Below, piece after piece: positions 12,767 through 25,100 of a stretch of 64,000 bases of DNA. The DNA is from Caprella mutica (lineage: Eukaryota; Arthropoda; Malacostraca; Amphipoda; Caprellidae). The stretch spans positions 124,001-188,000 of the forward strand of contig CANNZV010000842.1 of assembly GCA_947561585.1 (NCBI GenBank). The letters are read 5' to 3'. How positions within the stretch are numbered: the first letter of the stretch is position 1; each line of letters starts with the position of its first letter. Position numbers and translations under genes: made by a program. The notes beneath the pieces were generated by a model. It saw nothing but the letters and a program-made list of their open reading frames with translations. It was not told the origin of the DNA and did no database searches.

Positions 12767-13177
12767 CTCCTGTGCAGGATAATGAGGGAATATTCCTCTA
12801 AACACTAACTCCTGTGCAGGATAATGAGGGAATATTCCTCTAAACACTAACTCCTGTGCAGGATAATGAGGGAATATTCCTCTAAGCACTAACTCCTGTG
12901 CAGGATAATGAGGGAATATTCCTCTAAACACTAACTCCTGTGCAGGATAATGAGGGAATATTCCTCTATACACTAACTCCTGTGCAGGATAATGAGGGAA
13001 TATTCCTCTAAACACTAACTCCTGTGCAGGTTAATGAGGGAATATTCCTCTAAACACTAACTCCTGTGCAGGATAATGAGGGAATATTCCTCTAAACACT
13101 AACTCCTGTGCAGGATAATGAGGGAATATTCCTCTATACACTAACTCCTGTGCAGGTTAATGAGGGAATATTCCTCT
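12725..13177. repeat. 42-bp minisatellite derived from the last coding exon of copy B
   Basis: The first unit (12725-12766) is the genuine coding end of copy B: codons for LLCRIMREYSSKH plus TAA. About ten further copies follow without a gap, differing at only a few positions, with the last one cut at 33 bp. The unit is 14 codons, so every copy would re-encode the same peptide and stop. It contains the palindrome GGAATATTCC. Copies 2 onward would lie in the 3' UTR. Confidence 0.97.
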
Positions 13178-13363
13178 TTATGGTACCCTTCATAACAATA
13201 TTTCTCTTGCGTATGATTTAAGGTTTAAAAAATGGTAGAAAATAGCATACTTTCCACACTATTTCACTAAGTAACTTAGAAAATAGGGTGATGACTTTGT
13301 TGTATAGATTTATAAATAGTTTAAATTCAGACCTTTGTTATTCAAGATGATAAATCACATAGA

Positions 13364-13369
13364 AATAAA
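13364..13369 (+). terminator. Candidate polyadenylation signal for copy B
   Basis: The first AATAAA after the 42-bp array; further AATAAA words follow at about 13396-13401. A transcript ending here would carry the whole array in its 3' UTR. Confidence 0.35.
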
Positions 13370-13881
13370 TACAGTTTCATTAATTGTAAGTGAAAATAAA
13401 TAAATTATTTTTAATGTTGAGTTCTTTTTATTTTTTTTATTTTAGAATTTTTTTTTAATTTTGAGCTTTTGAGTTTCAATTGTTTTCTTTCAACTTAGAA
13501 TAGGATTAGGGATTATCTAATTAAAGAAATATGTATATTTATCTATGCTGCAACGAGAATTATGGACTAATTAAAAGTTTTACAGTAGTTTCATTATTAT
13601 TTTTGTGCTGGAATAACTTATAGTGTTCTTTTTAATGGTTATTTTCAATAGATGTTATTATATTCAAAAATACTCCATTGCTGTATTTTATGGTATTTTT
13701 ATATAAACTTAAAAGTAGTTTTGTATATTTGAGGAAAAATACTAGGATACTAGTAAAAATACTAGAAAAATACTAGCTTCATTACGAAATGTTTTCATCC
13801 TCCCTACATTATTTTCTAAAGAAAAATCATGAATATCAAAGTAATTCGTATTTGCAAGATGATACAAATAAAATACCATTA

Positions 13882-14494
13882 GTGTACGGTTACTAGGGAC
13901 GCGTATTTGAGCGATTTTATGCACTGACGATATCGTCAGAACGGATCGTCAGTGCGAGGTGGTTACATTGTACGCGATTTCTGATCGTCAGTATGTTTCT
14001 GCCCAATTAATATAGGGGTCTAAACTATGTTTTGGATATAATGTTCGGGAGGAATCAAACAACTACCTGTGTGCCTCTGAAATAATAGACGTGACGTTAA
14101 TCTGATTATTATTTTCACTGCACACAAAACACCTAAATAGAAAAATTAGGAGAATATTTTTATGTAACTATGAGGATATTCAATTTTATTAAATAATATC
14201 TATATTATTCCTGATAGGTAGTATCAAATAGTATGTTTCCAAAACGCAAGGGTAAACAGTATAGTAGCAATCGAAAGTAAGAGAATTAAACACAAAATTA
14301 CCGAATTTGTCATTAGTCGCATGAAAAAATCAAACTCATTTGAACGCTGAAGTTGTTCTGACGACTTCGTACGTATTCTGACGACCAAATCGCTGCCACT
14401 GTAACCACTCCCATTGGAAAGTACGAATTTGATTTTCATCCGATATCATCAGAAGTCGTCAGTTCGAAAAATCGCTTGAATAGTAACCGTACCC
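13882..14494. mobile_element. Foldback MITE, copy 1 of a head-to-head pair
   Basis: Ends GTACGGTTACTA...GCGAT and the complement CGCTTGAATAGTAACCGTAC. TTA precedes it and TAA (14495-14497) follows. Internal CACTGACGA/TCGTCAG motifs are repeated in both directions. It is an inverted relative of the element immediately to the right. Short open frames inside show no recognisable domain. Confidence 0.75.
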
Positions 14495-14497
14495 TAA

Positions 14498-15206
14498 GGG
14501 TACGGTTACTATGGATGCGTATTCAAGCGATTTTTCGCACTGACGACTTCTGATGAAATCGGATGAAAATCAAATTCATGCTTTCCAATGAGAGTGGTTA
14601 CAGTGACTGCGATTTGGTCGTCAGAATCCGTACGAAGTCGTCAGACTAACTTCAGCGTTCAAATGAGTTTGATTTTTTCATGCGACTTGCGACAACTTTC
14701 GGTATTTTTGTGTATATTTCTCTTTCTTTTGATTGCTATTACTGTTTACCCATGCATTATGGAAATATATTATTTGATACTAGGTATCAGAAATAATACA
14801 AAAATCATTAAATTATATAAAATTAATTTAATCATAACATAATTGTATATAAAGGCTTGAATTGGTTGTTACTTTGTACAATTTTTATTTTTAATAAAAT
14901 GAAATATCTTTCAATAATTATATTACATAAAAAATATTCTCATCATTTCTCTATTTAGGTATTTCAAAATTGTGTGTAATGAAAATAATAATCAAATTAA
15001 CGTTGCGTCTATTATTTCAGAGGCACACATGTTCCTCACGATCATTTTATCAAATAAACATAGTTTAGACCCCGATATTAATGGGGCAGAAACATACTGA
15101 CGATCAGAAATCGCGTACAGTGTAACCACCTCGCACTGACGATCAGTTCTGACGATATCGTCAGTGCGAAAAATCGCTTGAATACGCATCCATAGTAACC
15201 GTACTC
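14498..15206. mobile_element. Foldback MITE, copy 2 (inverted relative to copy 1)
   Basis: Starts GGGTACGGTTACTATGGATG and ends in the complement (CATCCATAGTAACCGTAC), with TAA on both sides. The left half is the reverse complement of the right half of copy 1, and vice versa. The two copies share one TAA and together form a palindrome of about 1.3 kb centred at 14496. Confidence 0.75.
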
Positions 15207-15700
15207 TAATACTCTTACTTTCGATTGCTGTTACCGTTTACCATTGCGTTTTGGAAATATATAATTTATACTACCGTTCAGGAATAATACAGATATTTTT
15301 AATTATATATATTATACTTATTTGTACAAATAAAGGCCTGAATTGGTTGTTACTGTGTACCATTTTTTGTTCAATAAAATTGAAAATCCTTATAGTGATA
15401 GTTATATAAAAAAAAGTATCCTAATTTTTCTATATAGGTATTTCAAAAAAAAGTGCGCAGTGAGAAAATAAATCAAATAAGTGTCGCTCACAGGAAGATT
15501 TTTAATTCCTCCCGAACATTACCTCAAATAAACATAGTTTAGACCACAATATTAATTGGGCAGAAACATACTGACGATCAAAAAAAATCGCGTACAGTGT
15601 AACCACCTCGCACTGACGATCTGTTCTGACGATATCGCCAATGCGAAAAATCGCTTGAATGCGCATCCATATTGGACGTGTATTACTATGGACGGTTATT
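15207..15700. mobile_element. Truncated third copy of the same foldback MITE
   Basis: Begins inside the element body (TTTCGATTGCTGTTACCGTTTACC, compare about 14728-14752). It ends in the same GCACTGACGAT...AATCGCTTGAATGCGCATCCATA right end as copy 2. The left terminal repeat is missing, so it may be a broken older insertion that copy 2 landed in. Confidence 0.65.
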
Positions 15701-15709
15701 ATGGATGAA

Positions 15710-16570
15710 CTCTTACGCTAAATTACATTCACACAGTATTTATTTACAGTGAATACAAAATGCCTGAAATTAATAATATCAAATAAGACACGTCAAATTC
15801 ATTTACATCTTCTAACAAATAATAATTCAAAACTTCTATTAATTGAGGTTACAGTCAATATAATCTTCTAAAGCAATTATCTTAATAACAAAGCAATTAC
15901 TACTTACCAGAAATGTAGACTATATTATATTACAGTGTACTTATAAACCCGTTAAGAATAACGTGTTTTCGATTGCATCACTATCAATTTTTGTGTAATT
16001 TTACTATCCACACTTTGGTTCGTGCCCTTAGATTTAAATGAAGTTATTAATTGAATAATGACGAAAATATTGTAATTGTACCATTATAGACATAAACCCA
16101 TAGAGTATATAAAATTTATGGATGTTGCAAATAGCTCTTTATAAACTTATAATGTAGATTTAAATAATTACGCGTAAGTCCAAGAAACATAAAAGTATTT
16201 TAAGTTACGGATTTTACTATTCTATTTACTATTTCTAAATAATGATTAACCCGTACACGGTTACTCAACTTTAACTTTGCTGATGTGCCACATCTACAGA
16301 TTGCTGTCCCAAAATAAGGCCGCCCTCCATGTACAGGTTAAACTTCACAAAACTGTTTTCCCTTCTTTATTTCGCTTCATACATTATTCATGGAATGCCT
16401 TAAATTATAGACAGTTTAGCTGTCCAATATTGAGTAACTCTACTGTAGTATTTTAGAATCAGGTTCAAGTGATATATTGTATTTAATTTTCTTACCATTC
16501 AGGTTACTGTAAACTGCAGTCATAACGACGCACCAACTCCACATCCAAAGATACTCCCCCTCCTTTCCAT
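15710..16570. other. Intergenic AT-rich sequence
   Basis: No coding frame, RNA gene or repeat that I can recognise. Confidence 0.4.
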
Positions 16571-16573
16571 ACA

Positions 16574-16680
16574 CCTCAAAAATACCCTCTCAAAAATACC
16601 CCCTCAAAAATACCCCCTCAAAAATACCCTCTCAAAAATACCCCCTCAAAAATACCCCCTCAAAAATACCCCCTGACCCC
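16574..16680. repeat. 14-bp C-rich minisatellite
   Basis: About seven copies of TCAAAAATACCCCC, with some CCCTC variants, followed by a C-rich tail with a run of about 10 C residues. Strongly strand-asymmetric in base content. Confidence 0.85.
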
Positions 16681-16924
16681 CTCTCCCCCATCAAACACCC
16701 CCCCCCCCCTCATTCTCAATAATCCAAATGCATTTTAGCTGTAAGAAAGAGCAAGGTACTTTAGATGCTATTATATCCGTTAAAGTTCACTGAATTCAAT
16801 TAATATTATATGAACATCTAATGCACGTTGAAAAAGTAAAAGGTAAGCTCATTGATTATTTTATATTGAAGAAATCATTAATATAAAGATTTGAGAAAAT
16901 TTTATTTCGGAAGTTATTATAAAT

Positions 16925-17591
16925 TATACTAGTGTACTTTCCCGTTAAAAATAACGGGTGATCATCAGTACCAATTTATTACCCGTTATTAGGTTACTTT
17001 TAAAGAATTCAAATAAGATTTAATTTTCTGCATAGTCTAATTTATTTTATAGATAAAATACATTAAAAAAACGAATAAAAACAGGGGAATTTAAATATCA
17101 AGTCAATATATATTCCCCTTCGTTAGTTACATTCTTCATGTTTAATACACGTCGAGTAAAAACGGACACCAAATAAATAAATAAATAAACACACTATGGA
17201 ATTTATTAGTATAGAAGATAATATGAACCCAAATTAAAATAGTTACTATAGGTAACAATTGGAACATTTACGTTAGTAAATAATACATCTTTTTAATGTT
17301 ATTTACCATTGCTTCCATTCATTTATTTATTTATTTGGTGTCCGCTTTTACACGACGGGTATTAAACATGAAGAATGTAACTATGATACGCACTGAAATA
17401 TATTAATACTGTCTAATTAAAATTCTAAAGTTTTTATTTAATTTTTTTATTCAAGTATCTTATTTATAGAAAATAGTATGAGCTTATGCAGAAAAAGGGA
17501 ATTTTATTGAACTCACTAAATATAACCTAATAACGGGTAATAAATTAATATTTAAGACCCGTTATTTTTAACGGGAAAGTGCACTAGTATA
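16925..17591. mobile_element. 667-bp foldback element, TACTAGTG(T/C)ACTTTCCCG ends
   Basis: The two ends are inverted over about 100 bp and complementarity continues inside: the block with TTAATACACGTCG and GGACACCAAATAAATAAATA in the left half has its complement in the right half. There is no open frame. A half copy lies at 26791-26990. Confidence 0.8.
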
Positions 17592-18109
17592 TTAATAAAA
17601 CGTGAAAAAAATTGGTAACGTGAATAATAATTCACAGTTTAAAATACAAATATTCTACATTGAAATAAAAACACATGATCATTTGAAATAGCTTTAATAT
17701 AGGGAGCAAATTCTATAAATAGATTATATATTTAGTAATGAACAGCATTTATAGAATATATTATATTGGTATAACTTCCTATTAATACTTCAGGGAATAT
17801 TTACATAATAATTGCAATAATTTAACAAATGGGTGATAGGTACTACTTTAATACTCTTTACCTATTCAAATTAAATAAATTTGCTAATGTTTAATAGATA
17901 AAACATAAAGAACGTTATTGTCGCACATATTGCCTAATAGTGCAATTTGGTCTAATATAGGCTTGATTTTAATTTTAGACATATATTTGATTTTAATGTG
18001 TTATTCATTTAGGCATCTGTATTATTCTATGTGTATATATTCAAAAAATTACTTCAATCGTTCAATCAAGTAATTATCGTACATATTAGCTAGGGATCAG
18101 TGCATCTAA

Positions 18110-18628
18110 AGGGCCGTACACACGCAGGTTTTTTTAAGTCTTTCCACCAGACTTTTTGCTAAGCTCCTCCTACTTTTTCCACCAGACTTTTGGATTATGT
18201 GAGAAAAAAACGATATAATTATTATTTATCTTAGTTGGTATCCATGATACCTGCAGGTATCATGGATACCAACTAAAATGGAAAGACTTAACACGTTTGG
18301 CGGTCCATGACGTCTATTGACGTCATCATCATCTTGTACAATTGATGCCACCTTCAATACAGGTACTTTTGGTTTTTCCATGAAGATATGCTTATTTGCT
18401 ACTGAAAGGTGAACAAAATGCTCACTGAGTGGGCTGAGGCAGTGCACAACATTTACACCTACAATAAACTCACACATACTATAGCATTGGAACAGGATGC
18501 CGTGACACGTCTGGCTCATTTTATGCTGGTAAAAATATGACGTCTATAGATGTCTGTTCAATTTGTGCAAATTGACATAATGCTGGTGGACCGCCATTGT
18601 GTTAAAAACCCTGCGTGTGTACGGCCCT
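18110..18628. mobile_element. PIF/Harbinger-like element, 519 bp
   Basis: Ends AGGGCCGTACACACGCAGG and the exact complement, flanked by TAA on each side (18107-18109 and 18629-18631). The left portion matches the MITE at 11874 and includes the central GGTATCCATGATACC palindrome. The right portion has unrelated inner sequence with GGCGGTCCA and TGGACCGCC as an inner inverted pair. No transposase frame; the 97-codon minus-strand frame inside has no recognisable domain. Confidence 0.8.
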
Positions 18629-19176
18629 TAATAATGATAATACTTAGGCATTCTATTTACAGTCAGATAAAAGTGTATCCGAGATTATTTATATCACAGT
18701 TTAATAATTTGACATTTCAAAAAATAAACTTTACAATTGTAATGATTGTAGACATTTGTAATTGGTCTGGGTGCACTATGACAAACTTACATAGAACTGT
18801 GATTTGAGAAATTAACATCATGCGAGACTCTTTTCTTGAAAGTACATCAAAAACATTCAAAACCTCTCATTAAAAAAAGGTACAGTTTTTAGTGGGACAC
18901 CTTATATAAAATATATATTAGATCTGTCTGTTACTACCAAATCCAAAAATATAGTTGGGATATATTTAGTTAATTGAAAATAGTTTAAAATTCATACCAT
19001 TTGTTTCATATCATAGATAAAATACCATAAATTTGGATATGTACAATAGGAAACGTTCGTAAACTACACAATATTTTATGATAAATTACAATTGAATATT
19101 CTATGTTCATTTACGACTCTAGTGGAAATATATCATAGACCTATTTATCTTATCATAACTAATAAAATAATGTAAA

Positions 19177-22100
19177 TTAGTTATAGTTTATGGCTTTAGA
19201 GAATTCAGTCATTATTCGACAAAGGACTTCTTCGCAGAAAGGCAGAGCGACGAATTGTACTCCAATGGGCATACCGGTACAACCAGTTGTGTACTGGAAA
19301 AGGAAAGATAGTTAGTGAAATGTTACAGCTTCTAAATATATAAAAATAACTTTATAGCTAGTGTACTAAACATCATAACTAGGGTTGTGACAATATGCAT
19401 TTAAAATCATAGATCTTAGAATATCACAGACGAAACTAAATGAAATGGAATTGAATACCATATACCGCTTGTTAAGAACGATTGAATACCGTTTAATTCT
19501 CTGCGTCTATAATATTTTCGAAATCTATGATTTTAAACGCATATTGTCACAACCCTAATGTTAAACATAACGATCTAGGAATACCATAGTTTGAACTATA
19601 GTAGAGCTACAGTGAATATTGAGGTCACGGACTGGTTTATAACTAAAGTAAAATTCATCGTAGAGTTTCGCTGTATTCCTACCTCCTTCATGAGCTGATG
19701 CAGGCAGTCCTTTGTAGGATACTCCTCCGTCAGTAGCTTCTGGTCCTCTTCAGTCTCTCTTGTGACTGGAAGGACGCAGCAAGGAAAGTCAAGGAGGTTG
19801 TAGATCATGGAGTACACTCCGCAAGCTGGTGAGAGAAAGAACGTTGTTATATGCCAATTGTTCTACGTTAGTGAAGTCAGTCTTTAAAATCTTTGAATAG
19901 AAAGTAAATAACGGAATGAGTTTTCCCTTTATCGGTTGATGCTATTTATGTCTTTTTTATTTTTATCAATAAGTAGGTAGGATATCTATGAGGAGAAGGA
20001 CAGCTCCTCTAAACTCCTATACATCTTCTACTCAATTTCCTCACCAATGCATAACAGAACTTTTCGTGTCAATTATTTGTAGAAATTAATTGACAAAACA
20101 TTACACTCATGTATTTTATTTAATGTAATATTAGTTGATTATTTGGCTTAGTTTATAATATTTTTCGTAATATAATACTTACAATAATATTAATTTAAAA
20201 TTGATTCTCCTACTCTATAATTTCTCTTCAAATTAAATTTACAAATCTTTAATCTATATACCAAAAATATATGATTTTAAACCATGGTAACTCTGGCAAA
20301 TTTTTAGAGTTTAACTTGCTTGCTATTTTAGAGTTGAATCCTTTGGGAGGGGCGGGTGTGGGGAAGGCAGGACAGACAATGAGGTCAAGCTCTTCCTTCT
20401 TGCAGGCCTTTACGAACATACTAACGTAGAAAGACCTTTCGGACATTTTCTTCCATAAGTCTGCTCCTGTACCTATATTGCCTGGAATTGTAAATGGATA
20501 AAATAGACGAATTTGACTAAGAAAACTTGAGTTAAAATTTATTTCAAGTCAGACTAAGTTATGAGTGAAAATAAATTAAATTGTGTTAAAGGTAAAAATC
20601 TAAAGCACGTAATGAAAAATTTGTTAAAATTAGAAAATGAAAGGAAATAAGAAAACTGTGATTTGAAAAATTAACATCATACATAGACTCTCTTCTTTGA
20701 TAATTATAATAGTTATAAGTATTCGCAATATATCACAAATCCTTCTCAACGTCAACCGAAATTGATGAATCTTACTTGTCAGTTCAGAGTTGAAATCACC
20801 GATTTGGTATCTGATGTAAGGCTTAGCAATGTTCTTGAAAGTAGGAGGTACTGACGAAACTGTCTTGTAAAAGTAAGCAGAAGGATCCAGAGTCTCTCCT
20901 TTGAGTAAGGAAGCACAGTTGGTTCCATTGTCTGCCATCACGAAATCGTACCACAGCTTCAATCCTTCCATCACATCAGGAGGTTGAAAAGGAACCAATT
21001 CATGACCAAGATTCTGAAATCAGTTGCTAGATATTAGTTCATTTACTTTTTAGAAAATTGGAATATGAACCTAACAAAATAATATCATCAGGTTCTTTAT
21101 TGTATCTTGCATCTTAATAATAAATGGTAATTCAGTAATATATTTTAATCAACCAAGAACTGTTATCTTTTCTTATTGCTAACAATTGGACACTGATTCA
21201 AACCTTGAGGGCCACAACAGATTCCGACACAGCCCTCTTCACTCCTGGAGTAGCCTGAAACAACCCATTGTCATCGTACCAACCAATCCTCAGAACCTTC
21301 TTGATTGACTTCAAAGGTCTCTTGATTGTTCCTACGAAAAGGTTCTCCTTCCATAGCACAGGTGGCAGGTTGCTATCGTACTGAGAAAGATCTGAAGAGA
21401 GGAGGACCTTAGTGGCTTCCGAGAGGATGTCGGCGTCGCGACCGATCAGGGAGATGCTGTCGTACACTGAAAAGCGGAATGTGTTTAGGAACTTACAATT
21501 TCACAACATAATTATGATATTTGAAAACTTATTTGAAGTAGTTATACAGTTATATTTTGTGTTGGATTTAGAAAACGTAGCATTTTCATGAAATAAAGTT
21601 GCAATAAATGTAGAATATACAAATATCGTAGCCGGAAAGTTCTTCCGCGGAAAGTTCCACCTTGTTTAATTCTACCAGCGTTAAATTCAGTCAGTCGAAA
21701 ATTCAGCAATTCAAAGTTCCACCTTTTTGAAAAAAAAACACAAATATCTTATCTTAAATTCAGTTGAATGATGGCATTAAATATTTATACGTATAAGGTT
21801 AGTGTAGCGGTCCAGTTAGGGGGGGGTGTGGAATTTTCCGCTGGAAAATGTTTACTTAATTCCATGAAAAGAAAAATTATAATTAAATTAAACGAAGGCC
21901 GCAATTCATAATATGGATTACAAATATTATATTACAAATATTACAAAATTTTGGATCTTTAAAATATGAAAAGAGCTAAGTAAATATTAATTAATTTTGT
22001 GATTAAAAAACCTCCTACTATCCCAGGAGTAGCCTCCAGATTCCCAGCACTAGGCAGTCGTCTAGCGGTTGGTTTGATGGACACCACGCCACAGAAATGA

Positions 22101-25100
22101 GCTGGTGCTCTGGAGTCTCCTCCAATGTCTGTACCAATTCCAAGAACCGATCCTCCACCTCCTATAAGTGAACACTCCCCTCCTGGAAAATTTATTTCAT
22201 TAATTAAATATAAACAAACGATGAATATTAATATTCTAGCCTTTATATATAAATGAACAATATATTTGAGCTGAATAGAGATTCTTCTTACTAGAACACC
22301 AAAAAGTATTAAAAAAATTGAATAAATTTTCAGACCGTACTTTCACCTTCATATTTTTAATATGATAACTAAGCATTAATTAGTTAATGTATATCTCGGA
22401 CGAAAAAAAGTATTTTCAGAGAGGGATATTAGGTTTTTATTCGATAGCATATAAATTTTACCGAACATCAGACAGTTCTTGTTTACAATATTTGATTGAT
22501 TTTCTCGAATTTTCATCAACGGTTACAAAATCTTGGTTTATTTCGTGAATATGTAATCGTTAATCGAAAGTGAAAAACTAATAAACGATAATAATTAATA
22601 GAAAATAAACGATATCTAGAATTATAATTATTAATATCATACGCAGATATAATAAAACGTTCTTTCTAAGTAATGTTTATGGGAATTAAACAAGATGTTG
22701 AGAAAAAATTTGACGGATTTATCATTAGACGGCATTTTCTCAAACTAAATTAAACTTTCTTCAATAATCATTAATTAGATAAGCAAAGTATATCATAATA
22801 CATAATGAATTGCGCTGATTCCATTGAAAACTTATTAAAACATGTAAGATTTTCCTCTCTTAGAAATTATATTATTTTTCATAAACTATAAAAAATTATT
22901 ATATTTAATTTTCTTATTTGCAATTGTTTATTTATTTTACAATTGAGAGCATCACTTTTTGCCAATACTAACCTGACGATCCTCCTGGTGACCTGTTGGT
23001 ATCGTGGGGGTTTGTAGACTCGCCATACACAGGATTACTGCAGTTCAGACTGAATGAACAGAAAAACGATAAGAAAATGATGTTATCAATTGTTTTTAAG
23101 AAAAAAATCATAATTACATTAAATATTTCAAAAGATTGGAAAAATATTGGAATTATATATACTTCAAGTTTGCAATATAAAATACATAAAATTTAGAATT
23201 TGAAATAAATAAAATATCGAATTCTAAATAAATAAAATATCGAATTCTAAATAAATAAAGTATAGAATTACAAAAACTTCATCATCGTGTATCTTATTAA
23301 AATTATGAATTTGGTATACTTTAAATTTTTAACTTATTATGTTTAAATTTGAAATGAACATAAAACAGTGATTCTTAACCTGTGTTCTATTGGGAGCACG
23401 GCAAGTTAGTTTGGGGAGAAATGGGATTTTGTTTATTGGGTTCTTGTTTCTAAGTGTAATTAATTCATGTTGTATTAATTTCGTTCTTTGAACATAGTGA
23501 TTTTATGTGCAGTTGATACATGGTACACATTCTGAACTTCATATACTCAGGACTTCCTATTTCAGGACTACAAGTTCTCACCCCATACTCAATTGAGGCA
23601 CGTTGGTTTTGACGAAAGGCACGGCTCCTAGCTTCTTGAAGGCACAAATGATGGCCGCATCACAATCAGAAGGCTGGTCTAGATTCTTGTGAAGGCCCAT
23701 AGTAGCGTCCGTGCCTTCAACCATAATGGTCTCCTTCACACTAATAGGAAGGCCAAACAAGGGAAGGCTGACGTCGTTTGATTTAGATGTTCTCAAGGCG
23801 TCTAAACTTTCAGCCCATTGCTGCGAAAATTAGGCATTAACATGTTAATTAATTACTAGGTGGTGAAAATATATACCATATAATTCAATGCTTTCTATAA
23901 CCAGAAGCCAAACATGAGTTATTTCTAAAAAGATATAATCTTAGTTTTATTTAAAATAAATCATTGTATAAAAAAATCAGTTATGAGCGGTATATCATCA
24001 TTTTTTTTGGGTTGAATTAGATATGTTAAGGTATTTCCCAAACAACTAGTTTAAAAATTAATGATACTTATTATAGCTAAGTGATACAAATGATACAATA
24101 AGGCTTAGTGATTCATTATGATATATGTACTAGCTAAGTGATACAATTGATAAAATAAGGCTAAGTAATTCATTAGTAATCCACACTTACTCTCGCTTCA
24201 CTTATAAAACCCGTGACACAGTTTGTTCTTTTCGATTCTTCGATGGCCTGAAAAAAATAGGATTTTTTATTGATAGTTCAGGGAAAGAAAATCAAAGAAC
24301 TATAAGTTACGCATGGTAATGGAGAAAGAAATATAATATAACTGTATGGAAGAATTATTTAGATACAGCTTCCAAGAAATTAATATCCCGAAAAAATGAA
24401 AAGTAGAGGAGAAATGTATTTATCTCTATTATTTTATGGACATTTTTACTATTATTATAACGTGAGAGAAGCTAATAAAGGATGAAGAGAATTTCCCAAA
24501 ATTTACCGTCCCATTATCAGAAATAACATTTGGACCGTTGCCAAATAGCATCTCTACTTCAGAGAACCTGCCACCAAATTGGTTACCTTCCAAATAATCA
24601 ATTCTTCTTCCTTTTCTCTCTCAGAAAGTAAAGGGCAAATGAACATCTCCATTACTATATAAACATGTCAAGGTAATAGGCAATGGATTAGGAGAAAGGG
24701 AGACCAAGAATTTAGTATAGGGAAAAATGATGACTCCAACTGAATTTCAGGCTATTTGGAGTAAAATATATTTCTAGAAAATTGAATTTATTGTTTGGAA
24801 TCAGAGAATTTATTGAAGAATTTTACTGCTATGGAATTTAAAATCTTGATGAAAAGGATCACTTTTATTCTACATCTAGATAACTTTATCTCAACTATTC
24901 TTTTGTAGGCCATTGTATACATGTACCAGAATGAAACTATTTTGATGATCGTAATCCTTCATCGCGAAAGAAGAGTCATCCATTGAATTATAATATTTTT
25001 ATCTCTCAATATTGATCAACATCAAAATGAATTATCGGTCAAATTACCTATTTTCGAACATCAAAATTACTCGCTAGATTTTGATAATAAATATCCTAAA

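Noticed and set aside
12680..13015. 111-codon minus-strand frame with 14-residue repeats
   Set aside because: Antisense of the 42-bp array derived from the FAAH-B last exon.
18226..18519. 97-codon minus-strand frame inside the 519-bp element
   Set aside because: No domain, lies within a non-autonomous element, and is not shared with the sister copy at 11.9 kb.
23578..23583. Reading exon 3 of FAAH-C through the TGA at 23580-23578 as a premature stop
   Set aside because: A GTGAGA donor precedes it in the phase and position conserved in copies A and B.
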